DNA of 64,000 nt, from positions 3,844,001-3,908,000 of the forward strand of contig CM022368.1 of assembly GCA_011800155.1 (NCBI GenBank), written 5' to 3'. The notes beneath the pieces were generated by a model. The model had not been told where the DNA came from, did no database searches, and was given only the letters and a program-made list of their open reading frames with translations. Positions 1 through 9,847 of the stretch are shown in pieces (the stretch's first letter is position 1; each line of letters begins with the position of its first letter). The stretch comes from Flammulina velutipes. Taxonomy: Eukaryota > Basidiomycota > Agaricomycetes > Agaricales > Physalacriaceae. The position numbers and the translations under genes are program-made.

Positions 1-2417
1 TGGGTCCTGTATAATGGTCGTGAGACAGGACAAGGCAGTCGGGCTTGTAACATACCACTGAACCAAAAGACTATCTTGCCATCCCCACTCCAAGCAACGT
101 CATGTGCGCCATTTACACTCAGTCTCGCAAGCCCTTTCGTGGAATTGCCTGGTCGAGCCCATAACTTCTCATCGGGCTCCAGTTTGTCGATAGAAGCCAA
201 GTAAACGTGCTTGAATTCAGTAAACGATACCAGCTGGGAGTCTGCCGACGGAACGGCAATTTCGCTTGTCATCTCTCCAGCTACCAGCAATTGCTGTGGG
301 TAAGCAACCATCGCCTGCGAGTCCGGACTGAAATCAATCGTGTAGACCCTTTCCGACTCTTGCACGAGTAGCTGATCACGTCCTTCCACGAATCGAAGAC
401 GTATGCGGTCGACGACCCCCGGCACCAATGCACCAATGAAGCGCATATTGGACGCGACAGCATTTCCACCGGATACATCAGGAAGGATGATATCAGCCAT
501 GTACAGTCCTGGTCGCGTCTTAGCAACGACACTCCCGGTCAGTGTGCTACTGGCAGTCTTGACGAAGGCGATGTGGCGCAGCCTTCCAGGACCACCCGAG
601 AGTGCTGGAGAGTGATAACGCCCACGAGGTATTCGTTCCACCTCGAATGCCACGCCGGACTGGATGTCGGCGATTTCAAAAGTGGTGAAGTTGGCATCTG
701 ACCAACGAGCGTGTACGATCTGAGTACTGGAGCCTCCAACGAAACCTGGCGAGTAGTATGGCGCATTTTCGTCCAACACAGGTACGCCCACCGTGGTCGC
801 ATTGAGGATGTTTTGAATTGAGGTTACACCTGCACCTTGGAAGACTGCCCATTCGCCCTTTGCATCCACATCGAGACTACGAAAAGTGTTGACCCTCATC
901 GTGTCTTTACTTTCCATCCCAACGAGGTCTAAGCCACTTTTGATAGTTTCCGCAAGCTGGATCTCGATGTGCGCCTGAAATCGAATCGGTGAAGATTGTC
1001 CACCAAGCACACGCTCGCCAAACTCGTTGATAGTAAGTGGGATATGATGAATTAGACCGCCACCCCATATGATGATTACATCGTCTGATGGCGAGAACGC
1101 GAACGAAGGATAAGTACCGCTAGGCGCCCACTGAGCAGAAACGTCGAAGGTGAGGCCATCGAAAACTTGATGTTGAGTCCCACTGGCTAAGTCTCTGTAG
1201 AGCCCTTCGGTGATTTTGTCTTTCTAATGGGCATAGGACGTACTGAAGCACTAACACCTCGTGACTGCGCACACGGCGCACGAAGGCTAGAGTTTTCTTG
1301 TCCCTTGAAAGCTCGGGACGTGATGCACCGCCAGGGAATGCGTCCACAAGGAGGGTGCTTGTTCCAGTTGTCACATTCCGAGAGAAAATGGAATAAACAC
1401 CCTGGTGTATATCTGGACCAATATCAGTATTGAGTTAGCCTATGAGTAGTTTCTTTCGGTGTACCTTTATCAGCAGCGATATAATACGGGTCTCTTGTAT
1501 TTTTCGCGAACACAAAGGTGTCGTTCGTGAGCCATGAGGCTTGTTCCGACCCAACTTGAGAATCGGCATAGTCATCAAGAGTCATGCCAGCAGGGAGGGT
1601 GCGCCCTAGAAGGCGGCGACCACTTTGAGGTAAAATGGGAGCGGTGTCATCGAATGACGGAACATCGTACTCCCAGACCTCCGACGCTGCGAGAGTGACC
1701 CAGCCAGTGTACCATTTTGACGCGATGATTTTGGACCCAGATGGATGAAAACGAGCGTCAGAAACCCATCTGAAAGTCTCGTTCGTGACGCGGCGAGCTA
1801 TAATGAACATCAATAAGAGGTATACGGTGCCATTGAAATAAAGGCGAACCTTCGAATCTGCCTTCTGCTGTAAGTCTATTGACCTTGGTATCCAGATCTT
1901 CCCTGATACCCTCCGCGAGAGAACCATCATTTTGGCGCTTCCGCTGTACCGCATCGGATAGCTCACGTCGTCTGACATCCATGGCTTCGCATCCTTTCCA
2001 TGGCATGATCCAGATATTCTCAACACCAAGCTCGGCGTCACTGCGGAAGATGAGTCGGTCGCCGTCTGGAGAGAAGTGAGGATCGCAATCATAGGGTACT
2101 CCGAGCAGGATAGGACGAGCTTTTGCTGGTTGGGATGTGGGGGTATACGAGGCTAGGCAGTAGAGGTCGCCGAGCATGTCAAATACTATCTCGCCGGATA
2201 TGGGATGAACGTCTAGACGTAGCCAAGTGCCTTCCTCGACATCGTATTCCAACGTACGTGGATACGGAAAATCCGTTGAGATATCCCAAGCCGTCTGTTG
2301 GCGATAAGGCCATATGTTATCCTGCCATTCAGAAGCAAAGTCCGTCGCTGTCTGCGCAAGGACTAAAAGGAAACGGCTGAGCAGGATTATGCTGACAATC
2401 ACCAGAGCATAAGCCAT
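1..2417 (-). CDS. TolB/WD40-like propeller protein, membrane anchored, copy A (partial; amidohydrolase part beyond left edge)
   Basis: The protein starts with a hydrophobic segment (MAYALVIVSIILLSRFLLVL, about residues 1-20) that should anchor it in a membrane. The ectodomain has TolB-like propeller motifs such as DPHFSPDGDRLIFRSD, HPSGSKIIASKWY and SRDKKTLAFVRRV. It is clearly paralogous to the gene at 33277-37890 over its whole visible length, and that copy continues into an amidohydrolase domain, so this gene probably does too, beyond base 1. Introns are readable: one near 1795-1845, and a 52-nt one near 1400-1455 with a perfect CTAAC branch site that removes an apparent frameshift after AADK. 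Several further exons run to base 1 without an obvious break. Substrate is unknown; family members are annotated as amidohydrolases of imidazolonepropionase type. The ATG at 2417 is the first that gives the anchor; an upstream exon is not excluded. Confidence 0.8.
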
Positions 2418-2799
2418 CTGCGAGGAGATGCTTGCGGGAAGGTCTATGCCTCACATGTTGAGTTATATAGTTGGCACCATGCGCTCCTTTGGATCTATCG
2501 CGTTAAAAGCATGATCGCCTCAGTTTCTGTTATCGAAGAGTGAGAAGTTGAGGATTCCTGGCAGGTACAACACTTACAAAGAAATCATAGGGTGGTGCGC
2601 CACGTTTTATCTCTGGAGTCTCTTCACCCGGTATATAAATAATTGAGATGAAACAGTAATTGGCAAAGAAATATTGAGAGAGTAGTTTGTTGAAAAAGTT
2701 CGCCGGCGTTCACGAACATTGACCACGCGGGAGCATATCTTATCCGATTAGCCTCGTTTAGAAACCCGGCAGCTTCTTTCCAACCTTTTCCAACTCTCA
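2418..2799. other. Intergenic, shared 5' region of two divergent genes
   Basis: About 380 bases lie between the divergent starts of the propeller gene (minus) and the terpene-synthase-like gene (plus). A TATA-like stretch (tatataaat, about 2632-2640) lies roughly 160 bases before the plus-strand ATG. No gene seen. Confidence 0.4.
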
Positions 2800-4062
2800 A
2801 TGACAGACTCTTCAGCGACCTTCCAGCTGCCTGATCTCCCTTCTCTAGTTCGATCCTTCGAACTGCGCGCGAATAAGAACTGTAGATGGGTTTCTGACGC
2901 GTCCATAAACCAATTGGTGTCTCCCGGAAATCTCTCGATTCAACGAAGCGAGCTGGAGAGGCTTGACGCTGGTCTTCTCGCGTCTGTCTGTTTCCCGACG
3001 TGCGATGGCCCCCAACTACGCCTAGCAGCCGATTTCTGTACCCTTTGGATGCTAGAGCTAGGCCGACAGATGAACGGTAAAGGGCATGGTTGGAATGTTG
3101 ATGGCGAGCCTCTCATTGATGATATTGAGCTCCTGAAAGCTCACGAGCTATTTAAACTGTGAGTTCATTTCTATTTTCTATGTCTCAGTCAGCTTAACTC
3201 CAAGTAGGGTGTATCCAGGCATCAAAATGGTGGCAGATAAACAGCCTCCGTCTTGGAAGACGCACTTTCTGGAGGCAGCGAGGTGCTACAGATCTGCGAA
3301 TTTGAATAACGCCCTGGAGAACCATCGACACTTAACGCTCAAGGACTATACATCAGAGCTACGCGACCGAAGTGGCGTTCGCCTGCTCTTGGAGCTCATA
3401 GAGCCATCGGAAGGTCTAGACATCGTGCCAGATACAGACACTACGCGAGCCTTGAGAAATGTCACCATAGATATCATCTCCTGGTGCTTGGTAAGTCATT
3501 CCGCTCGTCAATAATTGATTTCGTTGATCCAAAGCTGTAAAGGATCTGGCTTCGTACAATAACACGCAATCGCATGTATTTCCAACTCCCGCCCAAAATC
3601 TCATCGTCACCATGATGGAAACAGCTCACCTACCACTGCAAGCAGCGACTTACGAGGTTGGCGATATGATTAAAGATGCACTTAATCGCTTCCTGGAATT
3701 GGAGAACCAATTGCACACATCCTTGGCAACAAATCCTATCTCTGACGAGAAGCGATCGTGGGGGTGGTGGTTCAAGTCTCAATCCTCAACGGAACCCCAG
3801 GATCCCATAACACGCGATAGGGCCAAAAACGATCTGAGGCTATGGGTGGCAGGCTTGAGAGATTGCATAGTTGGGACCGTTCACTGGCTTTACGAGACGG
3901 ACATGTTCTTTGGCGATAGTGGGATGCATGTGAGAGAATATGGATGGATCTTCCTGAAGCCCTCGCAGGCTGATTCTGAAAGCGGAGGTACGTTTCGTGA
4001 CTCATTCATTGGCACCTATGTTTTGCGAATAACTAGTAAATTTACCCATAGACTTGCCATAG
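2800..4062 (+). CDS. Terpene-synthase-like protein lacking the metal-binding motifs
   Basis: Four exons: 2800-3158, 3208 to about 3490, about 3537-3987, and a tiny last exon 4052-4062 ending in TAG, giving roughly 365 residues, the usual size of an agaricomycete class I terpene synthase. Family landmarks are present in order: FQLPDLPSLVRSFELRANKNC (start), ASVCFPTCDGPQLRLAADF (about 61-79), a YTSELRDRSGV segment (about 167-177) before a LIEPSEGLDI segment, DIISWCLDLASYNNTQS (about 208-224) and VAGLRDCIVGTVHWLYETD (about 316-334). The expected D(D/E)xxD magnesium motif after LRLAADF reads MLELGRQ; the NSE triad (NDxxSxxxE) reads LDLASYNNT, keeping only Ser; and the RY pair of ETERYFG reads ETDMFFG. 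By family knowledge these residues bind Mg2+ and diphosphate, so normal cyclase activity is unlikely. The frame is nevertheless open and splice sites look normal. Confidence 0.75.
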
Positions 4063-4166
4063 ATGGCGCTGCCCCTATGACCACCCCATTGATATTGCTC
4101 GCAAATATGTGTTTTTTGTCTAGGGTCTCACAATACAATAAGTGCGGTCTTTTCCTCACCTACATC

Positions 4167-5018
4167 ATGTCGGTTCGACCTACTCCCAATCCCAAGGGAT
4201 CAGGATACTGCGATATATGCTCATACGATCCCGTTCTCAACATACCTCAGGATATCATCGATGCTGAGCCCAACGCATTCACATGGTATACGGAAACAAC
4301 TGCTGGCGCTTTCTCGGTTTCGTTCGGTGCTCACTCTGGCAAACTTTTGCGTGAGGTTCCGGAATGTTACCTCGTCTGGACTCAAATGGTTGCAGCAAAT
4401 GTGCGTCTGCGAACAAACCAGTAACCTTACTGACAGAGACATAGTGTTCCCTTGCAGTAGCGGCACGAAGTTACTGGCGAGGTCTTCAAAAATTTGAACA
4501 GGCCCGTGGGATCGCATTTTCTGTAGCCAACCGGCCTGGAGCGGACGCCGAATGGAACGTTAGCACGAGCGCAGGTGGCCATGTCATGGAATTCGGACGA
4601 TATCGAGGATGGGAGATCAAAGATGTGCCTCTCCTCTATCTGTTTTGGACACTGGGGGATCTTTCGACCGAATGCTGGAGATCCACAGTAAGCTAGATGA
4701 ACCATTTCTGGAAAGACATTCATATTGATTGATCCTTAGGTGGGCACAGAATATTTTGCGGCACTCAATAAATACATCCAAGGCTTGATGTCCCTCACAC
4801 AAGGTGTCCTCCCAGTTGTGGACTGTGAAGGCAATGAGGTCTGTACCGCAGGAGCCAAGCCTGTAATCTTACAGCTAGCGAACTATCGCAACCTGCTTGG
4901 TATGGGCAGAAGCCAGTTAGTGACCTTCGTCACCACAGCGCGTTATGGACCTTTCTATCGCGCCTTGTATCAGGTGAAGAAAGAAGAGGATGATAAGTCG
5001 TCATTGACTGTTTTTTAA
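4167..5018 (+). CDS. Small protein with two DUF3820-like repeats
   Basis: An open region with about three exons follows the terpene-synthase-like gene on the same strand. Two related segments are visible, SFGAHSGKLLREVPECYLVW in the first exon and EFGRYRGWEIKDVPLLYLFW in the second. Both match the pattern FGxxxGxxxxxVPxxYLxW of DUF3820-like repeats, a family of unknown function. The last intron (gtaagc near 4690, ending at the ttag just before 4740) is clear and leads to an exon that starts VGTEYFAALNKYIQGL and ends at a TAA at 5018. The intron between the two repeats (about 4405-4460) has no unambiguous in-phase donor, so that junction is uncertain. The ATG at 4167 is a guess: it is the first in frame after the preceding gene's stop. 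Function unknown. Confidence 0.5.
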
Positions 5019-5189
5019 ACGGTCGAGTTTGCAGAAGTTTTATAAAATCTACCAAAGTAGTGTATAAGTATTCAGTGTATTTCCAAATAAGTTGTAGTAC
5101 GTGACATTCATGATAATGAGATCGATATCGTCGTAGATCTATCGTTAGTATAATCGAATAAGTTAAGTTATAAATTACGCCACAACCAT

Positions 5190-6725
5190 TCAAACTAGGT
5201 CACGTAACCATGTGTTTAAAAAGATAGGGCCAGGTATGAACTCTGCTGAGGCCCTCACTACCTCGCCATCCCAAATGTGTCGACACCCAAAAAATCGACG
5301 ATGTCCACCCATCACATCCGACCGTAAGAACTGGTTTTCATGAGCCCATGGAGCAAGCAGACCGGCATTAATGAGATGCGGGTATGTCGTGCGTAGCTGG
5401 TTAAGCTCGGTCGTCCGAATGCGAAATGCATCCTGCAACCTCCGGTCATTGCTGGGTGTACCGCAAATCCAAACAATTTCCTCCCTCGTCAGCGGTTGGC
5501 GGAAATAATTGAAGATCGCGGACAGCACATCTCCGACCCTCGTTGGGCCGGGCCCGCCGCCTACTACGATAGGTCCCCACCGTTCTCGAGCCGACCAGTA
5601 GTTCAGCACGACGTTCGTCGAGACGAGTTCTACGACCCGGTTGGAGGTGGGGTGGAAGGCATGTGCATTCAGTATCTCCTGGAGATGGTCTGATTGAGCA
5701 TATTCATGGTCAAAAAAGCGGGCAGTTGGCAAGGGTGGGTACACAATGTCCCACTGTATGCCTGGGAAGTTCATACGGCCAGTGGTGTCGTTCGGGTTGA
5801 AGTGGCGATATACCGTTAGGTAGCGATGGAACGAATTTGGCACAAAGGTATCGGCCATGTCTTCCTGCTGGTTTGGGAACATGTTTAATCCGCCTATGCC
5901 ACCGACGTTTCCTCCATCTACAGGCAGCGGTGGAGGTTGAACGCCCCGCAGTATATGGGGTTCCTGCTGGTTTGCGAACATGTTCAACCCGCCTATGCCC
6001 CCAATGTTGCCTGCATTTACGGGCAGCGGTGGGGGCTGAACACCTCGTAGTATGTGGGGTTCCTGCGGGTCTGGGAACATCAACCCGCCTATGCCGCCAG
6101 CAGGTCCAACGTTGGGGAATTGCGGTATGAGTGGCATTCCTTGCTGTGGTGGATGGTTTGGAAACGCGTTCATCCCGCCAACATTGCCTGCATGAGGATG
6201 TGGCGGTCTTTGGTGTAGATGACCGGCGTTCGGAATACCACCCAAGTTTCCTGCCTGCACGAGAGGCGGCGGTCCTGCATCCTGGCGATGGTGTTGCACT
6301 ACAGGACGGTTTGGGAACAAGCGGTGTAAATGGCGATGGAATTCGGGCTCGTGCCATTGGAAAGGATGCGCTCCGTTGGGGAGTGCGACACCAGGGGGAA
6401 GCGGTGGAATGAATGGTGGCTCAGCGCCTGGCGGGGTCCGTGGCCTAGCGGGTCCTGGTGTTGGCGGCCGTCGTTGTTGTCGCGCCCCGCGGTGTGGGTT
6501 GGCATGGTCTTCTGGGAGTGCATGTACGATCTGGATGGGGCCATTGGGAGTGAATACGCCGTGAACTATGGTACCGGGAGGAAATTGGTCGCGGATTCGC
6601 TCCATCACACGAATGTTCTCTTGGACAAGAGGGTTATCGTGGGGGTCAACGCCGGGTGGCGCGGGAGGAATACCATGCAGCCAGATATTTAAAGGTGGAG
6701 GCCGTCTGTCCATACTGCCAGACAC
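5190..6725 (-). CDS. Proline-rich protein with tandem repeats and a C-terminal DUF6699-like domain
   Basis: An uninterrupted 511-codon frame. The N-terminal 300 residues are low in complexity, rich in Pro, Gly, His and Asn, and probably disordered. They include two near-perfect copies plus a partial third of a repeat of about 34 residues built on EPHILRGVQPPPLPV and GNIGGIGGLNMF (about residues 220-290). The last 200 residues look globular, with QWDIVYPPLPTARFF, then RVVELVSTNVVLNYWSARE, WGPIVV, RVGDVLSAIFNYFRQPLTREE and RRFFGCRHIWDGE. This order (WD..PP, a hydrophobic strand, W-PI-V, V-DVL-I-Y) resembles the agaricomycete DUF6699 family of unknown role. Two ATGs lie close together (6725 and 6713); either could be used. 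No intron is needed. Confidence 0.75.
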   Translation of the reverse strand: MSGSMDRRPPPLNIWLHGIPPAPPGVDPHDNPLVQENIRVMERIRDQFPPGTIVHGVFTPNGPIQIVHALPEDHANPHRGARQQRRPPTPGPARPRTPPGAEPPFIPPLPPGVALPNGAHPFQWHEPEFHRHLHRLFPNRPVVQHHRQDAGPPPLVQAGNLGGIPNAGHLHQRPPHPHAGNVGGMNAFPNHPPQQGMPLIPQFPNVGPAGGIGGLMFPDPQEPHILRGVQPPPLPVNAGNIGGIGGLNMFANQQEPHILRGVQPPPLPVDGGNVGGIGGLNMFPNQQEDMADTFVPNSFHRYLTVYRHFNPNDTTGRMNFPGIQWDIVYPPLPTARFFDHEYAQSDHLQEILNAHAFHPTSNRVVELVSTNVVLNYWSARERWGPIVVGGGPGPTRVGDVLSAIFNYFRQPLTREEIVWICGTPSNDRRLQDAFRIRTTELNQLRTTYPHLINAGLLAPWAHENQFLRSDVMGGHRRFFGCRHIWDGEVVRASAEFIPGPIFLNTWLRDLV

Positions 6726-7138
6726 ACTGCTTGGCGGTCAATCTAGCTCGTGTCGAGTGAAACCGCAGGATGGAGTATGGCATGTATCTCGCTGGCGCGA
6801 GGGAAAGGTTGAAAGAAAAGCATGAGCCACTTGTTCTTGTATTTCCCAAGAACAAAAGACTGGGTGTACACGCCCCAGAAGTTGAACAAGAACATCCTTT
6901 AATGGTGTTGTGTGTCCAGCTAGGACACAAAAGAGATGGATCAGATCAAGGTGGTATCCAAGGCAGCTCTTGTCTTTGTTCTTTAGCGAGCCTCAATAAA
7001 ACAGAAGGAGTGATCATCGTTGCGAATTAAGCAGTGCACGCAGTTGGAAGTTTGGCCCAGTTTGGTAAGTATCCGCAGTGAGCCACGCCTCATCCATTCA
7101 AATCCATCTCTTTCTCTTTCATCCATTACGCATTAGAA
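6726..7138. other. Intergenic between divergent genes
   Basis: About 410 bases between the divergent DUF6699-like and VPS1 genes. A pyrimidine-rich tract (ctctttctctttcatcc, about 7108-7124) precedes the VPS1 ATG, as is common at fungal core promoters. No gene supported. Confidence 0.4.
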
Positions 7139-9628
7139 ATGTCGACGCAAGGTCCCTCTGGTCTCGGCGTAGAGATTGTCTCTATCATCAACAAGCTACA
7201 AGACGTATTTTCAGCAGTCGGGTCGTCAGCATCCCAGATAGACTTGCCTCAAATATGCGTACTCGGAAGTCAAAGTAGCGGGAAAAGTAGTGTGCTCGAG
7301 GTGCGTTCCCTCCTTCTGCAGTATTAAATATATCCTGACAGCGCGCAGAACATTGTCGGACGAGATTTCTTGCCTCGAGGTACCGGTATAGTGACGCGGC
7401 GGCCTTTGGTAAGGAGAACCAAGGACTATCGCCTATCTACAAACTGAGGTTTTGCCTAGGTCCTGCAACTTATCAACAGAAGTGCCACTGGCGGTGCCGA
7501 TAGTATGTTCTACCCCTCCTACTCTAAGCGTTTTCCTAACTAGTTTACAGAAGCTACCACGAACGACAAAAACGCAAACCCTGACGAATGGGGTGAATTC
7601 CTACATCTACCGAACGAAAAGTTCTTCGACTTCAACAAGATTCGTGACGAAATCGTGCGCGACACCGAGGCGAAGACCGGTCGAAATGCAGGCATTTCTC
7701 CCCTACCCATCAACTTGCGTATCTACTCCCCTAATGTCCTCACTTTGACCCTCGTCGATTTGCCGGGTCTTACCAAAGTCCCCGTTGGCGACCAACCGAA
7801 GGACATTGAGAAGCAGATTCGAGAAATGCTCATGAAGTATATCTCGAAGCCAGCTTGTATTATCCTCGCGGTGTCACCCGCCAACCAGGATTTGGCCAAT
7901 TCCGAGGGTTTAAAGATGGCTCGTGAAGTGGATCCCGACGGTACACGCACAATTGGTGTCCTGACCAAAGTCGACTTGATGTACGTTCTATTCACCGCCT
8001 CCTTGACAATTCGAACCAACGCAAATACAGGGACAAAGGAACCGATGTTGTCGATATTCTCGCTGGACGCGTTATCCCCCTCCGCCTTGGTTACGTTCCT
8101 GTCGTCAATCGTGGTCAGCGCGATATCGACGCCTCCAAGTCCATTAGCCTCGCCCTCGACGCGGAAAGGGAATTCTTCGAGACCCACCCGTCTTACAAAG
8201 GCAAGGCTCAATACTGTGGCACGCCTTTCCTCGCACGCAAGCTCAACATGATCCTGATGCACCACATCCGCGCCACCCTTCCCGATATCAAAGCGCGCAT
8301 AGCACAGCAGCTCTCCAAGTACAACACCGAGCTACAGTCGCTTGGAGGAGCGCTTGCTGATGGCAACTCGGGCAATGTTGTTTTGTCGGTCATCACAGAA
8401 TTTACCAACGACTTCCGATCGGTCATTGATGGTAACACCAACGACTTGAGTCTGAACGAGTTGAGCGGAGGAGCGCGTATCAGCTTCGTCTACCACGAAC
8501 TGTTCAACAACGGGATCAAGAGCATCGACCCATTCGACCAAGTCAAAGACGGGGACATAAGAACGATCTTATACAACTCGGCGGTGAGTTTTTTTATCTT
8601 GTCTTTGTTATGTTTGACTGACGGAAACCTATAGGGTTCAACCCCAGCATTATTCGTGGGTACTGCCGCTTTTGAGATCATTGTCAAACAGCAAATTAGG
8701 AGATTGGAGGAGCCGAGCTTGAAATGTTGTCAGCTAGTGTATGATGAACTTATCCGAATTCTGGGGCAGATTCTCGGCCGAATCGTGAGCTACTCGTTAT
8801 GTCGTCGCTTCTGTTGTCTGACATCTCTTTAGCAAGCCTTCCGGAGGTATCCAGCCCTCAAAGAGCGATTCAATGCTGTCGTTGTCAACTTCTTCAAGAC
8901 CTCGATGAATCCCACAACCAAGCTGGTCACCGATATGGTCGCAATGCAGGCCTGCTATGTCAACACGACCCATCCCGATTTTATCAATGGCCACAAAGCA
9001 ATGTCGCTTGTCTCGGATAAGATAAATGCCAACAAGCCACAGCCAGCAGCGCCTGATGCAAGAAGGCTTCCCGCAAACGCCGCCAATAACAACAAGGACC
9101 TGGACGTCGATTTGAAGAGAGAAGAAGCCAGCTTCTTTGGCTCGTTCTTCACTCGCGCTCCAAATGGTCAAAAGAAGAAGCCCAGTGGAGCGTCGGTTAT
9201 GGAAGCCCCACCTATGGTTATCAAGCCTCAGTCTGGTCTGAACGAAAGGGAGACGATGGAAACCGAAGTTATCAGTTCGTGAAGTTTCGCATTTACAAAA
9301 TGACTGTCTAATTCGTGTTTTAGAGCTACTGATCACATCGTACTACAACATCGTCAAGCGGGAGATGATTGATATGGTGCCGAAGGCCATAACGCTAACA
9401 TTGGTGAACTTTGCGAAGGAGAACTTGCAAAAGGAACTACTCCAGGAGCTGTACAAGCCTGACGTGCTTGGCGATTTGATGAAGGAGAGCGAGTACGTTG
9501 TTTCGAGAAGGAAGGAGTGCATCAGCATGGTGCAAGCTCTGAACAAGGCAGAGGAGTACGTTGAACAACCTTGCTCATCGGGATCAACACTAACTCGATT
9601 TTTTCAGGATTGTTGCGGGTGTTTAGAC
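7139..9628 (+). CDS. VPS1: Dynamin-related GTPase Vps1
   Basis: Large GTPase that pinches off vesicles at the Golgi/endosome and acts in vacuolar sorting and peroxisome division. The GTPase domain shows the P-loop GSQSSGKSS (about residue 43), [17 protein letters not shown] (switch I), [15 protein letters not shown] (DxxG switch II) and LTKVDLM (TKxD). The middle domain ([28 protein letters not shown]) and the C-terminal GTPase effector domain ([10 protein letters not shown], then [21 protein letters not shown]) follow. Text such as [20 protein letters not shown] and FFGSFF before the effector domain fits Vps1 better than Dnm1. There are several short introns; the last splits the Glu codon at 9555/9610 and yields the C-terminus EEIVAGV with TAG at 9626-9628. 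About 690 residues, full length. All motifs intact. Confidence 0.95.
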
Positions 9629-9847
9629 GTGCTTTATGGTTCCCATTTTTCTTTAGGCCTACCGTAACGAGCTGCCCTGCATTTCACTATTGACTACTTT
9701 AGTATAATACCCTCTATATACGTTCTATTGGATGGATAGATTTCGGAGAATCTGAGAGCAATCAACGGTCCCGCGGACCGGTATCCGTGTGGGGTAGTCG
9801 CGTCCCTAACAGTGACACTGACACCTTATCGACCGACGACGACCAAG

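Noticed and set aside
1395..1460. Apparent frameshift in propeller copy A
   Set aside because: A 52-nt intron with GTACAC donor, GGCTAACTC branch site and TCCAG acceptor resolves it, and copy B has an intron at the same place.
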